Positions 7,055 through 17,179 of a stretch of 64,000 nt of DNA are shown here, piece after piece. Numbering within the stretch: position 1 is the stretch's first letter; the number at the start of each line of letters is the position of its first letter. Made by a program: the position numbers and the translations under genes. The stretch comes from Mycobacterium sp. NBC_00419 (GTDB lineage: Bacteria > Actinomycetota > Actinomycetes > Mycobacteriales > Mycobacteriaceae), in contig NZ_CP107931.1 of the NCBI RefSeq assembly GCF_036023875.1, positions 2,728,001 through 2,792,000 of the forward strand. Direction: 5' to 3'. Below the pieces are notes generated by a model, which saw nothing but the letters and a program-made list of their open reading frames with translations, did no database searches and was not told where the DNA came from.

Positions 7055-9193
7055 GTGACCGCCACTCTCGAGATCCCCGAGCAGAACCCCGATCTGGTGC
7101 TCGACCAGAGCGCCGATGACTACTGGAACCACTACCAGCTGACCTTCGCGCTCTACAGCGTCAGCGACCGTGCCATCCCGTCTGCGTTCGACGGGCTCAA
7201 GCCCGGCCAACGGCGGCTGCTCTACCAAATGCACGAGTCGAAGCTGCTGCCCGGCAACAAGCCGCAGAAGTCGTCGAAGGTCTGCTCCGCGGTCACCGGC
7301 AACCTGCATCCCCACGGTGGCGCGTCGATGTATGGTGCGGCCGCGCTGATGGCCGCCGAGTTTCAGCGCGTGAAAGTCATTGACGGACAGGGCGCATTCC
7401 CGCGTATCCAAGGTGACATCCCCGCCGCCGATCGCTACACCGAGATGCGGCTGTCGGCACCCGGCGCGGCCCTGACCGCCGAACTCGACGACCATGCCGT
7501 CCCGATGGTGCCGACATTCGACGGCGAGTGGACCGAGCCGACGATGCTGCCTGCCCAGTGGCCGGTACTGCTGTGCAACGGCGCCGTCGGTATCGCCGAG
7601 GGATGGGCCACCAAAGTGCCTGCACACAACCCCCGCGAGATCATGGCCGCGTGCCGCGCCCTACTGAAGACCCCGAACATGACCGACGACCGGCTGGTGA
7701 AACTCATCCCGGGGCCGGACTGGGGATGCGGGTCAACCGTCGTCGGCACGGCCGGGCTGCGCGAGTACATCACCACCGGCCGTGGGGCTTTCACCGTGCG
7801 TGGCACGGTGAACATCGACGGCAAGAACTGCGTCATCACCGAACTACCGCCCGGGGTGGCGAGTAATACTGTGCAGGAACGGATCCGGGCCCTCGTCGAG
7901 TCCGGCGAGATGTCCGGTGTCGCCGACATGTCGGACCTCACCGACCGGCGCAACGGGCTGCGGATCGTGGTCACCGCCAAACGTGGCCACGACGCTGAAC
8001 AGATCCGCGAACAGCTGCTGGCGCTGACCCCGCTGGAGTCGACGTTCGCCGCCAGCCTGGTCGCCCTCGACGAGAACCGGGTGCCGCGCTGGTGGTCGGT
8101 GCGCGAATTGATTTCGGCGTTCCTGTCGCTGCGCGATTCGGTGGTGCTGCACCGCAGCGAGTATCGGCTCGAGAAGGTGACCGCCCGCCGCCACCTGGTG
8201 GCCGGCCTGATGACCATCCACCTCGACATCGACGCCGCCGTGGCCGTCATCCGCGGTTCAGACACCGTCGATGAGGCCCGCCAGGGATTGCAGGAGCGGT
8301 TCGCGATCGACGCCGTTCAGGCCGATTATGTTCTGGCGCTGCAACTTCGCCGGCTCACCAAACTTGACGTCATCGAACTACAGGCCGAGGCAGAGAAGCT
8401 GGACGCCGAGTTCGCGGCACTGACCGAGCTGGTGGCCAATCCCGACGCCCGGCGGGCGGTGATCGACCAAGAGCTCGTCGAGACCGCGAAACTGTTCAAG
8501 GGCCCCGAGTTCGACCGTCGCACCGTGCTGGACGCCGAGGCCACCCCGGTCGCCGCCAGCACCGACGAGGACGGTTCCCGCGAACGTAAGGTCAACACCG
8601 CCTGGCGCCTCGACGATCGCGGAGTGTTCTCCGACAGCCACGGAGAGCTGCTGACATCCGGTCTCGGCTGGGCTGTGTGGACCGACGGGCGGGTGAAGTT
8701 CACGACCGGCAACGGTCTGCCCTACAAGATCCGGGACATCCCGGTGGCGCCGGACATCACCGGGCTGGTGCGCTCGGGGGTGCTCCCGGCGGGTTACCAC
8801 CTGGCACTGGTGACGCGACGGGGCAAGGTCCTGCGTATCGATCCGGCGGCGGTGAATCCGCAGGGGGCGGCGGGCAATGGTGTCGCCGGAGTGAAGCTGG
8901 CTGCCGACGGGGACGAGGTGATCGCCGCACTGCCGGTATCGTGCGGCAACGGCGAGGCCATCCTGTCCGTGTCGGAAAAGAGTTGGAAGGTCACCGAAGT
9001 CGCGGACATCCCGGTGAAGGGTCGTGGCGGCGCCGGCGTCGGATTCCATCCGTTCGTCAAGGGCGAGGATGCGCTGCTGGCGGCGTCGATCTCCGCGACC
9101 GGTTACGTGCGCGGCTCGAAGAACGTGCGCGCCGAGCCCCGTGCGAAGGCGTCGATCAAGGGCTCGGGAGCTGATGTGGCCCCGGCCGGCTAA
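7055..9193 (+). CDS. atypical type II topoisomerase, DNA-cleaving (GyrA/ParC-like) subunit
   Basis: 712 aa, GTG start with TAGGAG 6 nt upstream. The breakage-reunion domain has FDGLKPGQRRLLY (45-57), HPHGGASMYGAAALMA and the catalytic Tyr128 in AADRYTEMRL. Gyrase and topo IV normally have HPHGD and AMRYTE, so the active-site surroundings are divergent. A coiled region (about 400-470) with LQLRRLTKLD forms the gate. The C-terminal part from about residue 520 is a shortened beta-pinwheel-like domain with VKGRGGAGVGF, not a canonical GyrA box. With 712 residues it is well short of mycobacterial GyrA (about 840). It pairs with the ATPase subunit just upstream; quinolone response cannot be predicted from sequence. 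Confidence 0.88.
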   Translation: MTATLEIPEQNPDLVLDQSADDYWNHYQLTFALYSVSDRAIPSAFDGLKPGQRRLLYQMHESKLLPGNKPQKSSKVCSAVTGNLHPHGGASMYGAAALMAAEFQRVKVIDGQGAFPRIQGDIPAADRYTEMRLSAPGAALTAELDDHAVPMVPTFDGEWTEPTMLPAQWPVLLCNGAVGIAEGWATKVPAHNPREIMAACRALLKTPNMTDDRLVKLIPGPDWGCGSTVVGTAGLREYITTGRGAFTVRGTVNIDGKNCVITELPPGVASNTVQERIRALVESGEMSGVADMSDLTDRRNGLRIVVTAKRGHDAEQIREQLLALTPLESTFAASLVALDENRVPRWWSVRELISAFLSLRDSVVLHRSEYRLEKVTARRHLVAGLMTIHLDIDAAVAVIRGSDTVDEARQGLQERFAIDAVQADYVLALQLRRLTKLDVIELQAEAEKLDAEFAALTELVANPDARRAVIDQELVETAKLFKGPEFDRRTVLDAEATPVAASTDEDGSRERKVNTAWRLDDRGVFSDSHGELLTSGLGWAVWTDGRVKFTTGNGLPYKIRDIPVAPDITGLVRSGVLPAGYHLALVTRRGKVLRIDPAAVNPQGAAGNGVAGVKLAADGDEVIAALPVSCGNGEAILSVSEKSWKVTEVADIPVKGRGGAGVGFHPFVKGEDALLAASISATGYVRGSKNVRAEPRAKASIKGSGADVAPAG

Positions 9194-10578
9194 CCGGTGA
9201 AGCCGTCCCCCGATGTCGAACGGTCGTGGTGGGTGTAGGTCGACGGGGTCTTGCGGTCGCGGGCGATCTTGTCCAGCATGGCAATCCGCTCACGCGCGGC
9301 CTCGCCACTCTTGTTCCTGCGCTCGCGGACCGGGTTGGACCACGGCACGCTGTCGGCCACCATGGCGATGCCGACATTGAGCCGAGTGAGGTTCGCGAAG
9401 TAGCGCACGCGGCGCTCGAAGTTGTAGCCCAGCGGCTCAAAGAGTGTGCCCACCAGCATGGCCTCGATCTGCTGGTATCCGAACACAACGCCAGCCGGCG
9501 CCAGGGCGATGCTGGCCGTGATCTGATTGGCGTATCGGGATACGACATTCCTGGCCCAGCCCGGAAGTGCCTCGGTCAAGGTTGTCAGGTGCGCCGGACC
9601 GGCGATGGCATCGACCAGCTCAGCACGCCACGGCGACGGGTTACCACCCCTGGCGAGAACGTAATTCAACGATTTGATCAGCTCGATGCCGTTCTCGGAG
9701 TGCAGCAACTCCGGTGCTCCCCACAACCGGCCGGAGAACGACGAATACTCGGCAAGATCCTCGAGCTGCTGCGGCGTCAGCTTGCGCCCGAACGCGTGAT
9801 CGACGAGACGTCCGAGCAACATGCCGCTGCCGAAGCCCAGCAACGAGGTCACGGGAATGGGTTCGCCGAACTTCAGATAGACCTCGTCACCCCACTTCCG
9901 ACGGAGCCCCCGACTGGCCAGTGCGTGCATCAACCGCACCCGCACCACGTCCTGGAAAGCCTGTGAATGCCGGTCGAAGATGTCGGCAAGCGTGAAGGCG
10001 GCGAATACCCGGGCTGTTTCGATGAAGCGTCGCGGGCCGTCGTCGGCGAAGCGACCCGTGGCACCGGTGGCTGCGGAGATGTCGCCCGTCATCGCGGTCT
10101 CGTAGAACGCCCACGAGCGGATGATCGTGGTGGCGGCCCACGTGCTCGACATCGCCAGCATCCGGCCTCGCTCGGCAGATTCGAGATCGAACTGCGCCGG
10201 TAGTTGATCCAGGTGCTCAAAGAGCTCGATGAACTCTTGCGGCGGATCGTCGAGGGTGTCGATGCCGCGGGTCAACGCCTGCTCGAACAGAGCGCGGCCC
10301 TGTTCGGGACCGAGGCGCTCGAACGCGTCGACCGCGCCGATCATGTATTCGTCGCGCTGCCAGAAATAGTCGTCGCGCAGGCGGGTGAGGTCACTGGGTT
10401 GGACCTCTTTGTCGGTGTCGATCCACTCTCCGAACAGGAACTCGCGCATCCGGCGCCACTGGTCGGCGAAGTGGTCACGACCGGGCGGGATGGGCCGCAA
10501 CGGCCGATCGGGATGATCGCGCCGATTGAAGTCGACGTCCTCCAAGAGGATGTCCGGACGCTCGCCAGTCACCGTCAT
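9190..10578 (-). CDS. MpaB-family oxygenase (DUF2236)
   Basis: 462 aa, all-helical, cytoplasmic-looking with no signal peptide. The long form with WAATTIIRSWAFYETAM, DGPRRFIETARVFAAFTLAD and the Arg/His-containing helices resembles DUF2236 proteins, a family named after MpaB' and related to latex-clearing oxygenases, in which a haem is held by histidine. Which His ligates haem cannot be assigned from this sequence alone, and the substrate is unknown. Its last 4 nt overlap the end of the convergent topoisomerase gene. It lies 44 nt downstream of a GGDEF gene on the same strand and may be co-transcribed with it. Confidence 0.7.
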   Translation of the reverse strand: MTVTGERPDILLEDVDFNRRDHPDRPLRPIPPGRDHFADQWRRMREFLFGEWIDTDKEVQPSDLTRLRDDYFWQRDEYMIGAVDAFERLGPEQGRALFEQALTRGIDTLDDPPQEFIELFEHLDQLPAQFDLESAERGRMLAMSSTWAATTIIRSWAFYETAMTGDISAATGATGRFADDGPRRFIETARVFAAFTLADIFDRHSQAFQDVVRVRLMHALASRGLRRKWGDEVYLKFGEPIPVTSLLGFGSGMLLGRLVDHAFGRKLTPQQLEDLAEYSSFSGRLWGAPELLHSENGIELIKSLNYVLARGGNPSPWRAELVDAIAGPAHLTTLTEALPGWARNVVSRYANQITASIALAPAGVVFGYQQIEAMLVGTLFEPLGYNFERRVRYFANLTRLNVGIAMVADSVPWSNPVRERRNKSGEAARERIAMLDKIARDRKTPSTYTHHDRSTSGDGFTG

Positions 10579-10622
10579 GAGGCGACGTTATCGCGGGCGC
10601 GACCGTCTGGCAACGCCCGTTG

Positions 10623-11762
10623 TCAGTTCGTCAAAGGACGAGGTGCTCGTACGTGGATCGCTGAGTTGCCTCCGCGGCGCTTTGCGTCGAACATCGCTTG
10701 ATCGGCATGCCCGATGATCGTTTCCAACAATGTGGCTGGATCGCTCTCCAGTGCGGCGAATTCGGCCACCGCGACACTGGTGACGCCCACGCTCGCAGTA
10801 ATCGGAGGGTGATCGTCGGGCGCGGCAACCGCGGAGAGCACCTGCTCGGTGACGTGTTGTGGGTGGCCAGGTTCGGTGAGATCGACGATGACGAATTCCT
10901 CACCACCTACGCGGGCAACCAACGCACCGCCGCGAACCGCGGACTTGATCCGTCGTGCGCTGCGGATCAGGACCTCGTCTCCGACAGCATGGCCAAAGCT
11001 GTCGTTGACGGCTTTGAACCGGTCCAGGTCGACGACCATCACCACGATGTGGGCGTCTCGGGAACTGCCGCCGGTGACGAGGTCGCCGAGATGCAGGTGC
11101 AGTCCGCGCCGGTTCAGCAGCCCTGTCAACGGATCGATGACCGACTTCTCTGCGTCGTGACGCAACGCCCAGATTGCGGATTGGACACCCAACGGTGTCC
11201 CAAGTACTAGCGCCAGCGGGACAAGGGCCGTCGCTGCCAACTCGACGACTTCGACCTGCGCTTCGATGCCGATTCGCGCCACGAAGACGGCCGTCGTGAT
11301 GAAGGCCCAAAAGATGTGGCCCGCAAGCACTTTCGGGCCGTCGAAGAACACCAGGTACACCGACAGCATGGAGAAGAAGGCGAGCCCGAACGAGGCCAGC
11401 ACCCAGTTTGCGTCCAGCCAAACCATCGTGGTAATCGCGAAGTCAGCGGAGAAGACGAACAGCACCGACATCCGCCGCGAGGGCCACGTCCGGAAACACC
11501 ACACCCACGACCAGAAAGCCTGGACCGCAACAAAGAACGCTACGGCCACCCGCGAGGCGATAGTGCTCGCGGACGGCAACAGGATCGCGGCGGAGAGCAC
11601 CGCGTCGAGTCCCGTTCCCAAACCGATCAGGACTTGCACCGCACCCGACATCGCCCGCCTGAAGTAATGCACCTGCGTGGCGTAGTCGACCGGCTCGCGC
11701 CACCACTCGCCGATGATCCGGTGGAACGCGCCAACGCTTCTCAAACTGGCGAGCAATTCCAC
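10623..11762 (-). CDS. membrane-anchored GGDEF protein, probable diguanylate cyclase
   Basis: 379 aa. Roughly residues 35-200 contain six hydrophobic segments (for example VLIGLGTGLDAVLSAAILL and FGLAFFSMLSVYLVFF), then a GGDEF domain starting DPLTGLLNRRG, with substrate residues VDLDRFKAVNDSFGH and signature RVGGEEF, so c-di-GMP synthesis from two GTP is plausible. The position five residues before the signature is not RxxD, so product inhibition through an I-site is not expected. No EAL domain is attached. The GTG start directly abuts GGGGAG; a TTG two codons later would be better spaced, so the start is uncertain by two residues. A second similar gene lies at 16014-17093. Confidence 0.85.
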   Translation of the reverse strand: MELLASLRSVGAFHRIIGEWWREPVDYATQVHYFRRAMSGAVQVLIGLGTGLDAVLSAAILLPSASTIASRVAVAFFVAVQAFWSWVWCFRTWPSRRMSVLFVFSADFAITTMVWLDANWVLASFGLAFFSMLSVYLVFFDGPKVLAGHIFWAFITTAVFVARIGIEAQVEVVELAATALVPLALVLGTPLGVQSAIWALRHDAEKSVIDPLTGLLNRRGLHLHLGDLVTGGSSRDAHIVVMVVDLDRFKAVNDSFGHAVGDEVLIRSARRIKSAVRGGALVARVGGEEFVIVDLTEPGHPQHVTEQVLSAVAAPDDHPPITASVGVTSVAVAEFAALESDPATLLETIIGHADQAMFDAKRRGGNSAIHVRAPRPLTN

Positions 11763-11984
11763 CTCCCCGGCTGTGCCGTGCGGCCGTCCACCGATGACAC
11801 TACCGACCCTGGCGACGACTGCTCACCGGTCGGAGGCGCTGGCGCGGCACGTGCCGGCACCGGCGTCATCCACGTCGATCGACCGACACCCTGCCTGCTG
11901 TGGGCAGGCGAGGTCCTTCGCCGCGGATCTCCGTCATCGTCAATTTCGGCGGACTGTCGATATGGGACGGCGATTCGCTCTGAT

Positions 11985-12467
11985 TCAGGCAGCTGTATTC
12001 GGCCACTCCGCACGCGGCCCCAGGACGGGCTGGCGACGACGGCCATGGCCCCAGCCTGCCGTCCACGGAAAGCGTCCGTTGTTATCGGCCCATACCAATT
12101 GCAGCGCAAGGATCTTCGAGCCGAATAGCTCGACAGCGAATCTCATGTGGACATCGGGGTGCTCCACCTGAGCTACCTCGATAAGGAACCGATCTTGGAA
12201 GTCGATGTGCATCGCCGGCGCAAGCACGACGCCGTCGTCGACAATCATGTGCGCGATCGAGTTGAGTACTCGACAGGAGACCTCGGGGGACAGGCCGGTC
12301 ATCAACAGTTCCGGGAGACCGCGGGCGTGCAGCCCGACCGTGTACGCCAACGGTCGCTTGTCGCTTTCGACGTACTGAACCGCCCAGCCGTGGTCCTCGA
12401 TCGTCGCGCGCAGCACCTCCAGGTACTCCTCGTTGGTGCCGTCCGGATTGTCACAGCGCCAGCACAT
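11985..12467 (-). CDS. DUF4262 domain protein
   Basis: 160 aa. The start MCWRCDNPDG is supported by AAGGGAG about 6 nt upstream; longer starts lack this. The N-terminal CxxC, WAVQYVESDKRPLAYTVGLHARGLPELLMTGL and the acidic middle match the DUF4262 family, common in actinobacteria and of unknown function. The last 25 residues (Trp/Gly/Arg-rich, GWGHGRRRQP) form a basic tail. No enzyme motif is evident. Bases 11763-11984 before it contain nothing recognisable. Confidence 0.7.
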   Translation of the reverse strand: MCWRCDNPDGTNEEYLEVLRATIEDHGWAVQYVESDKRPLAYTVGLHARGLPELLMTGLSPEVSCRVLNSIAHMIVDDGVVLAPAMHIDFQDRFLIEVAQVEHPDVHMRFAVELFGSKILALQLVWADNNGRFPWTAGWGHGRRRQPVLGPRAEWPNTAA

Positions 12468-12583
12468 CGCGGCTCCCTTCGTCATGGATACCGCCAGCAT
12501 GCGCGCAGCCTCCGACAGATTCCGCGGGCTCGGTCGGTCGACGAGTCAGCGCAGCAGGTTGCCTTCGACGACGATCGGCCGAG

Positions 12584-13024
12584 CTAAGCCTGGTCCGACG
12601 TCGGGTTTCCGTAATCCCACGACCGCGTTCGCACCGGGGTCACGCGGATGTAGGCGGCGCCCGGTCGGGGTGCGCTGGGCCATTCGGACTCCGGCACGCC
12701 GCGCGCCCGAGCACCTTCCCTGGCCAGCTCCAGCGCCTCCCCTGGTTCGCGGACAATGCGGGCGCGGCCCTGGATCATCACGCCGCGGATGTCTGCCATC
12801 GTCGAGCCGTCTTCGAGCAAGACACTCACGTTCGGGTTGCTTTCGATGTTGGCCAGTTTGCGGGTGCCATCTCGCACACCCATGATGATGTCGCGGCCGA
12901 GGCGGAAGTATCCCAGGGGTACGGAGTGCGGGAAGCCATCCGTCTCGATGGTGGTCAGTATTGCCCAGCCCGGGCGGCTGTCGAGATACGCCGCAACTTC
13001 GTCGTCAGTGAGTTTTCTTGGCAC
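12584..13024 (-). CDS. PPOX-class F420-dependent or FMN-binding oxidoreductase
   Basis: 146 aa, the usual length for the split-barrel pyridoxamine-phosphate-oxidase-like family. Segments GWAILTTIETDGFPHSVPLGYF, IIMGVRDGTRKLANIESNPNVSVLLED and IQGRARIVRE are typical of mycobacterial FDOR-B proteins, which bind F420H2 (some bind FMN, FAD or haem). The pattern TRKLANI is a phosphate-binding element. It likely acts as a cytoplasmic dimer; the physiological substrate is unknown. It is flanked by short gaps on both sides, with no clear operon partner. Confidence 0.75.
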   Translation of the reverse strand: MPRKLTDDEVAAYLDSRPGWAILTTIETDGFPHSVPLGYFRLGRDIIMGVRDGTRKLANIESNPNVSVLLEDGSTMADIRGVMIQGRARIVREPGEALELAREGARARGVPESEWPSAPRPGAAYIRVTPVRTRSWDYGNPTSDQA

Positions 13025-13053
13025 GACACGAGTTTAGGCGCCCGACGGACTCC

Positions 13054-13656
13054 TCAGCGTGACGTGTCGATGACACTGACGACGAGTTGGAACGGGCCTT
13101 CCTGCTTATCGAGGATGTAGATCCCGACCCTGTTGATGGCCGACGGGTCCAGCGGCGGCGCCGGTACGGGATCGAGGAACCTGCCCACCGACTCGAAGCC
13201 GCCGACGGGCAGGTCGTAGGTCCGCAGGACGCCGGCCTGGGTGGAGAAGCGCTGGATATAGGACCAGGGCTGCCCCGTTTCCACCTTCAACACGTAGGTC
13301 TTGCCGTCGCCCAGTGCGCGCACGCTCAGCGACGTTGCACCTGCTGCCCGAGCCCCGATGTCGGGATCGACCGGACCGCGGGCTGAGGCGAATCCACCGT
13401 TGTTCTCCAGTGAGATGTTGCCCGAGAACACGAGTCCGCCGTCGCCGAAGGTGACCGTCGAGGTCGACCGGCCGCCCATGACAGGATCGTTCACCGTGGT
13501 CCAGGCGGCGACCGCGGCGGGATCACCGAGGTCGACGAGGACCGCTTCGTCAGCCCGCGCGATAGGCCCGGCGTTCCCGAACGACAGGATCAGTGCCGCC
13601 ACGCACGTGATCGCCAAGCCTGTCCGCACCCGCCACTGGCGTTGGTTACTCTCCAT
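13054..13656 (-). CDS. secreted CIA30-family protein
   Basis: 200 aa with a signal peptide (basic RQWRVR, then hydrophobic ITCVAALILSFGNAG, cleavage near ARA). The mature part has WTTVNDPVMGGRSTSTVTF, FSGNISLENNGGFASARG and the late DKQEGPFQLVVSVI, the pattern of the CIA30/NADH-ubiquinone-oxidoreductase-assembly-like beta-sandwich domain. In bacteria these domains are generic carbohydrate-binding-like folds, and a complex I role should not be assumed. It is probably exported; no lipobox was seen. Confidence 0.75.
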   Translation of the reverse strand: MESNQRQWRVRTGLAITCVAALILSFGNAGPIARADEAVLVDLGDPAAVAAWTTVNDPVMGGRSTSTVTFGDGGLVFSGNISLENNGGFASARGPVDPDIGARAAGATSLSVRALGDGKTYVLKVETGQPWSYIQRFSTQAGVLRTYDLPVGGFESVGRFLDPVPAPPLDPSAINRVGIYILDKQEGPFQLVVSVIDTSR

Positions 13657-13700
13657 CTCCCCAATGTAGGCGCGTCGGCGAGCCGCTCAGGCCGCCATCG

Positions 13701-14051
13701 TCAGTCGGTGGGCGTCACGAGGATGGCGAAGACTTTGCGGACCGTCTCGTCGACGTTCCATTCGCCGCTCCACCCGTCCGGGAACCACCGCACGGCCCCG
13801 GGTCGGATCTCCCACGACCCATCACTGTCGGTGATCCAGCCGTGCCCGCTGACGAAGTGCATGAGTTCGCCAACGCCGTCTTTACTGGATTTCCATGAAC
13901 CCGGCGTGCATTCCCACACGCCGAGTTGGCTGACCGAGTCCTCGTGAAGCATCAGCCCACGTTCATGGGGGCTGCCGGTGATCGGGTCCGCCTTGGGGCC
14001 CCAATCTTCCAGTTCCGCGTCGGCCGCCAACAGCGGGTCAATAGTCCTCAT
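13701..14051 (-). CDS. cupin-domain protein
   Basis: 116 aa from ATG 14051 (GGAG 9 nt upstream; an in-frame ATG at 14066 is possible). The beta-barrel motifs SQLGVWECTPGSW, ELMHFVSGHGWITDSDG and GAVRWFPDGWSGEWNVDETVRKVF match the small DUF861/EutQ-like cupins. The metal-binding His pattern is weak, so a catalytic role is uncertain. It lies 27 nt downstream of the sulfatase on the same strand, which suggests co-expression. Confidence 0.75.
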   Translation of the reverse strand: MRTIDPLLAADAELEDWGPKADPITGSPHERGLMLHEDSVSQLGVWECTPGSWKSSKDGVGELMHFVSGHGWITDSDGSWEIRPGAVRWFPDGWSGEWNVDETVRKVFAILVTPTD

Positions 14052-14078
14052 TGCTCCTGGCTCCAATCCGATGCTCGG

Positions 14079-15737
<1,659 letters not shown>

Positions 15738-15760
15738 TCAGTTTTGACCAGCGGCAGTAT

Positions 15761-15985
15761 CTACACGCCGTGTTGCCCCGCCGCTGACGCCGGCGTCTTT
15801 TCCACAGGTGGGATCGGAATGAACTGGGGCGTAACGGGTTTCCGGCCGGATCTCCTGTGATCGTGCAGAGTGACGTGAGCCGGTACATACGGCGCCGCTC
15901 CGAACGGATCTTCTTCTTGTTGCAGCTTCTCGAGCTTCCTGTTCATTGCCGGCGCTGAGACACGTTCGGACAGGTACTGAACCAT
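15761..15985 (-). CDS. small hypothetical protein
   Basis: 74 aa if it starts at ATG 15985. The composition (VSAPAMNRKLEKLQQEEDPF, then a Pro-rich tail QFIPIPP) looks like real coding sequence rather than an antisense shadow. It follows the GGDEF gene by 28 nt on the same strand. No signal peptide, membrane segment or domain is recognised and no good ribosome binding site is visible; an in-frame extension into the GGDEF gene exists. Confidence 0.4.
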   Translation of the reverse strand: MVQYLSERVSAPAMNRKLEKLQQEEDPFGAAPYVPAHVTLHDHRRSGRKPVTPQFIPIPPVEKTPASAAGQHGV

Positions 15986-16013
15986 CAATGCGCGTCTTCG
16001 GTTGAACTGGCGC

Positions 16014-17093
16014 TCAGAGCTGTCCGTTGTGACAAGACCGGTTTCCGCCGGCACGCTTGGCCTGGTACATGGCATCGTCGGCGGCTCGGATCAGGTCGTC
16101 GATGAGCTGCGGGCTAGGGGCGGCCGTGTCACCGTCGAGCGGGGCGCTAGCAGTACCGACACTCGCGGTGACTCGTGCCGGCAAGTCGGCAACGGCCCGG
16201 CGCAGCTGCTCTGCGTGGATCTCCGGCGTCGGCTGGCGGGCGACGTCGGCGATGAGGAACTCCTCTCCCCCGGCCCGGCCGATCACCGCGGAGCGACGGC
16301 AGGTCATCTCGAGTGCGGCGCTAACCCCGATCAAGGCGGCGTCGCCGGCGGCGTGGCCCTGGGTGTCGTTCAGCTGCTTGAAGTTATCGAGGTCGATCAT
16401 CGTGATCATCAGATGGGCACCGGTGCCGTGGTGGCGCATCATCAGTTCGTAAACCGAGTAGTGAAAAGACCGACGGTTGTGCAACCCGGTCAGCGAGTCA
16501 CGACCTGAGCTGCGCAGGTCGACGCGCAAAGTGCTCACCAGCGACTCGATGCCGAACGGCAGGCCGATGTTGAGCGCCACAACGATCGCCACGGCAGCGG
16601 CCGCCAGGTAGACATCACCCGTTTTGGCTACGACACGACCGGCCAGCACCGTGGCACAGATCGCGGCCACACCACAGTTGAGAACCACCTCCTGCCGCGT
16701 TCGGAAATAGGCGACGAACCCACCGATCACCGAGAACGTCACGCAGCCCATCAACCCCACGTAAGGGTTAGAGAACGACAGGCAGGCCGCGGCGATCGTC
16801 GCGGTCGAGGTCAGCGAGAACACCATCGACTGCCGCTGCGTTGGCCAATGCAAGAGGAAGGGCAGCGCCGCGCCCGTCGCCAATCCGGCCGCCACGATGC
16901 AGATGCTGGTCGTCAACCGGTTGCCCGGCCCGGCGGGGCTGAAGATCATCAACACTGTCGAACCCGCCAACAGCACGGTGGCGGTGAAGATCATCACCCG
17001 CCACAGCCGCTGCAGACCGCGGTCGTACAGGTAGGCGCTGATCCAGTCGTACTGGTCGACATGACGGTCCGGCACACATCCCCACCGAACCAT
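16014..17093 (-). CDS. membrane-anchored GGDEF protein, probable diguanylate cyclase
   Basis: 359 aa. ATG 17093 is preceded by GGGAG at 5 nt; the longer open frame begins at a TTG and is rejected. Six hydrophobic segments occupy about residues 30-190 (VMIFTATVLLAGSTVLMIF through AAAAVAIVVALNIGLPF). The GGDEF domain has DSLTGLHNRRSF, IDLDNFKQLNDTQGH and RAGGEEFLI. The I-site position reads CRRSAVIGRA without RxxD at the right distance. It resembles the GGDEF protein at 10623-11762 in layout, so the two may be old paralogues sensing through their membrane part. The C-terminus QAKRAGGNRSCHNGQL is ordinary for the family. Confidence 0.85.
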   Translation of the reverse strand: MVRWGCVPDRHVDQYDWISAYLYDRGLQRLWRVMIFTATVLLAGSTVLMIFSPAGPGNRLTTSICIVAAGLATGAALPFLLHWPTQRQSMVFSLTSTATIAAACLSFSNPYVGLMGCVTFSVIGGFVAYFRTRQEVVLNCGVAAICATVLAGRVVAKTGDVYLAAAAVAIVVALNIGLPFGIESLVSTLRVDLRSSGRDSLTGLHNRRSFHYSVYELMMRHHGTGAHLMITMIDLDNFKQLNDTQGHAAGDAALIGVSAALEMTCRRSAVIGRAGGEEFLIADVARQPTPEIHAEQLRRAVADLPARVTASVGTASAPLDGDTAAPSPQLIDDLIRAADDAMYQAKRAGGNRSCHNGQL

Positions 17094-17179
17094 CGCCACT
17101 CCCAAAATCTCCCCTGGAACTGCCGCCAACAGTTGCCGTGTCAATCTTGCCAGCGCATCCCGACGTTTGCCGGAGGGGG

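Noticed and set aside
6221..7627. 468-residue minus-strand frame across both topoisomerase genes
   Set aside because: Spans the junction of two intact genes on the other strand; shadow.
11763..11984. Small genes between the first GGDEF gene and the DUF4262 gene
   Set aside because: Open frames here are short, Arg/Pro-rich on both strands and lack ribosome binding sites.
17094..17144. Longer N-terminus of the second GGDEF protein
   Set aside because: It would start with TTG and lacks a ribosome binding site, while ATG 17093 has GGGAG at good spacing.
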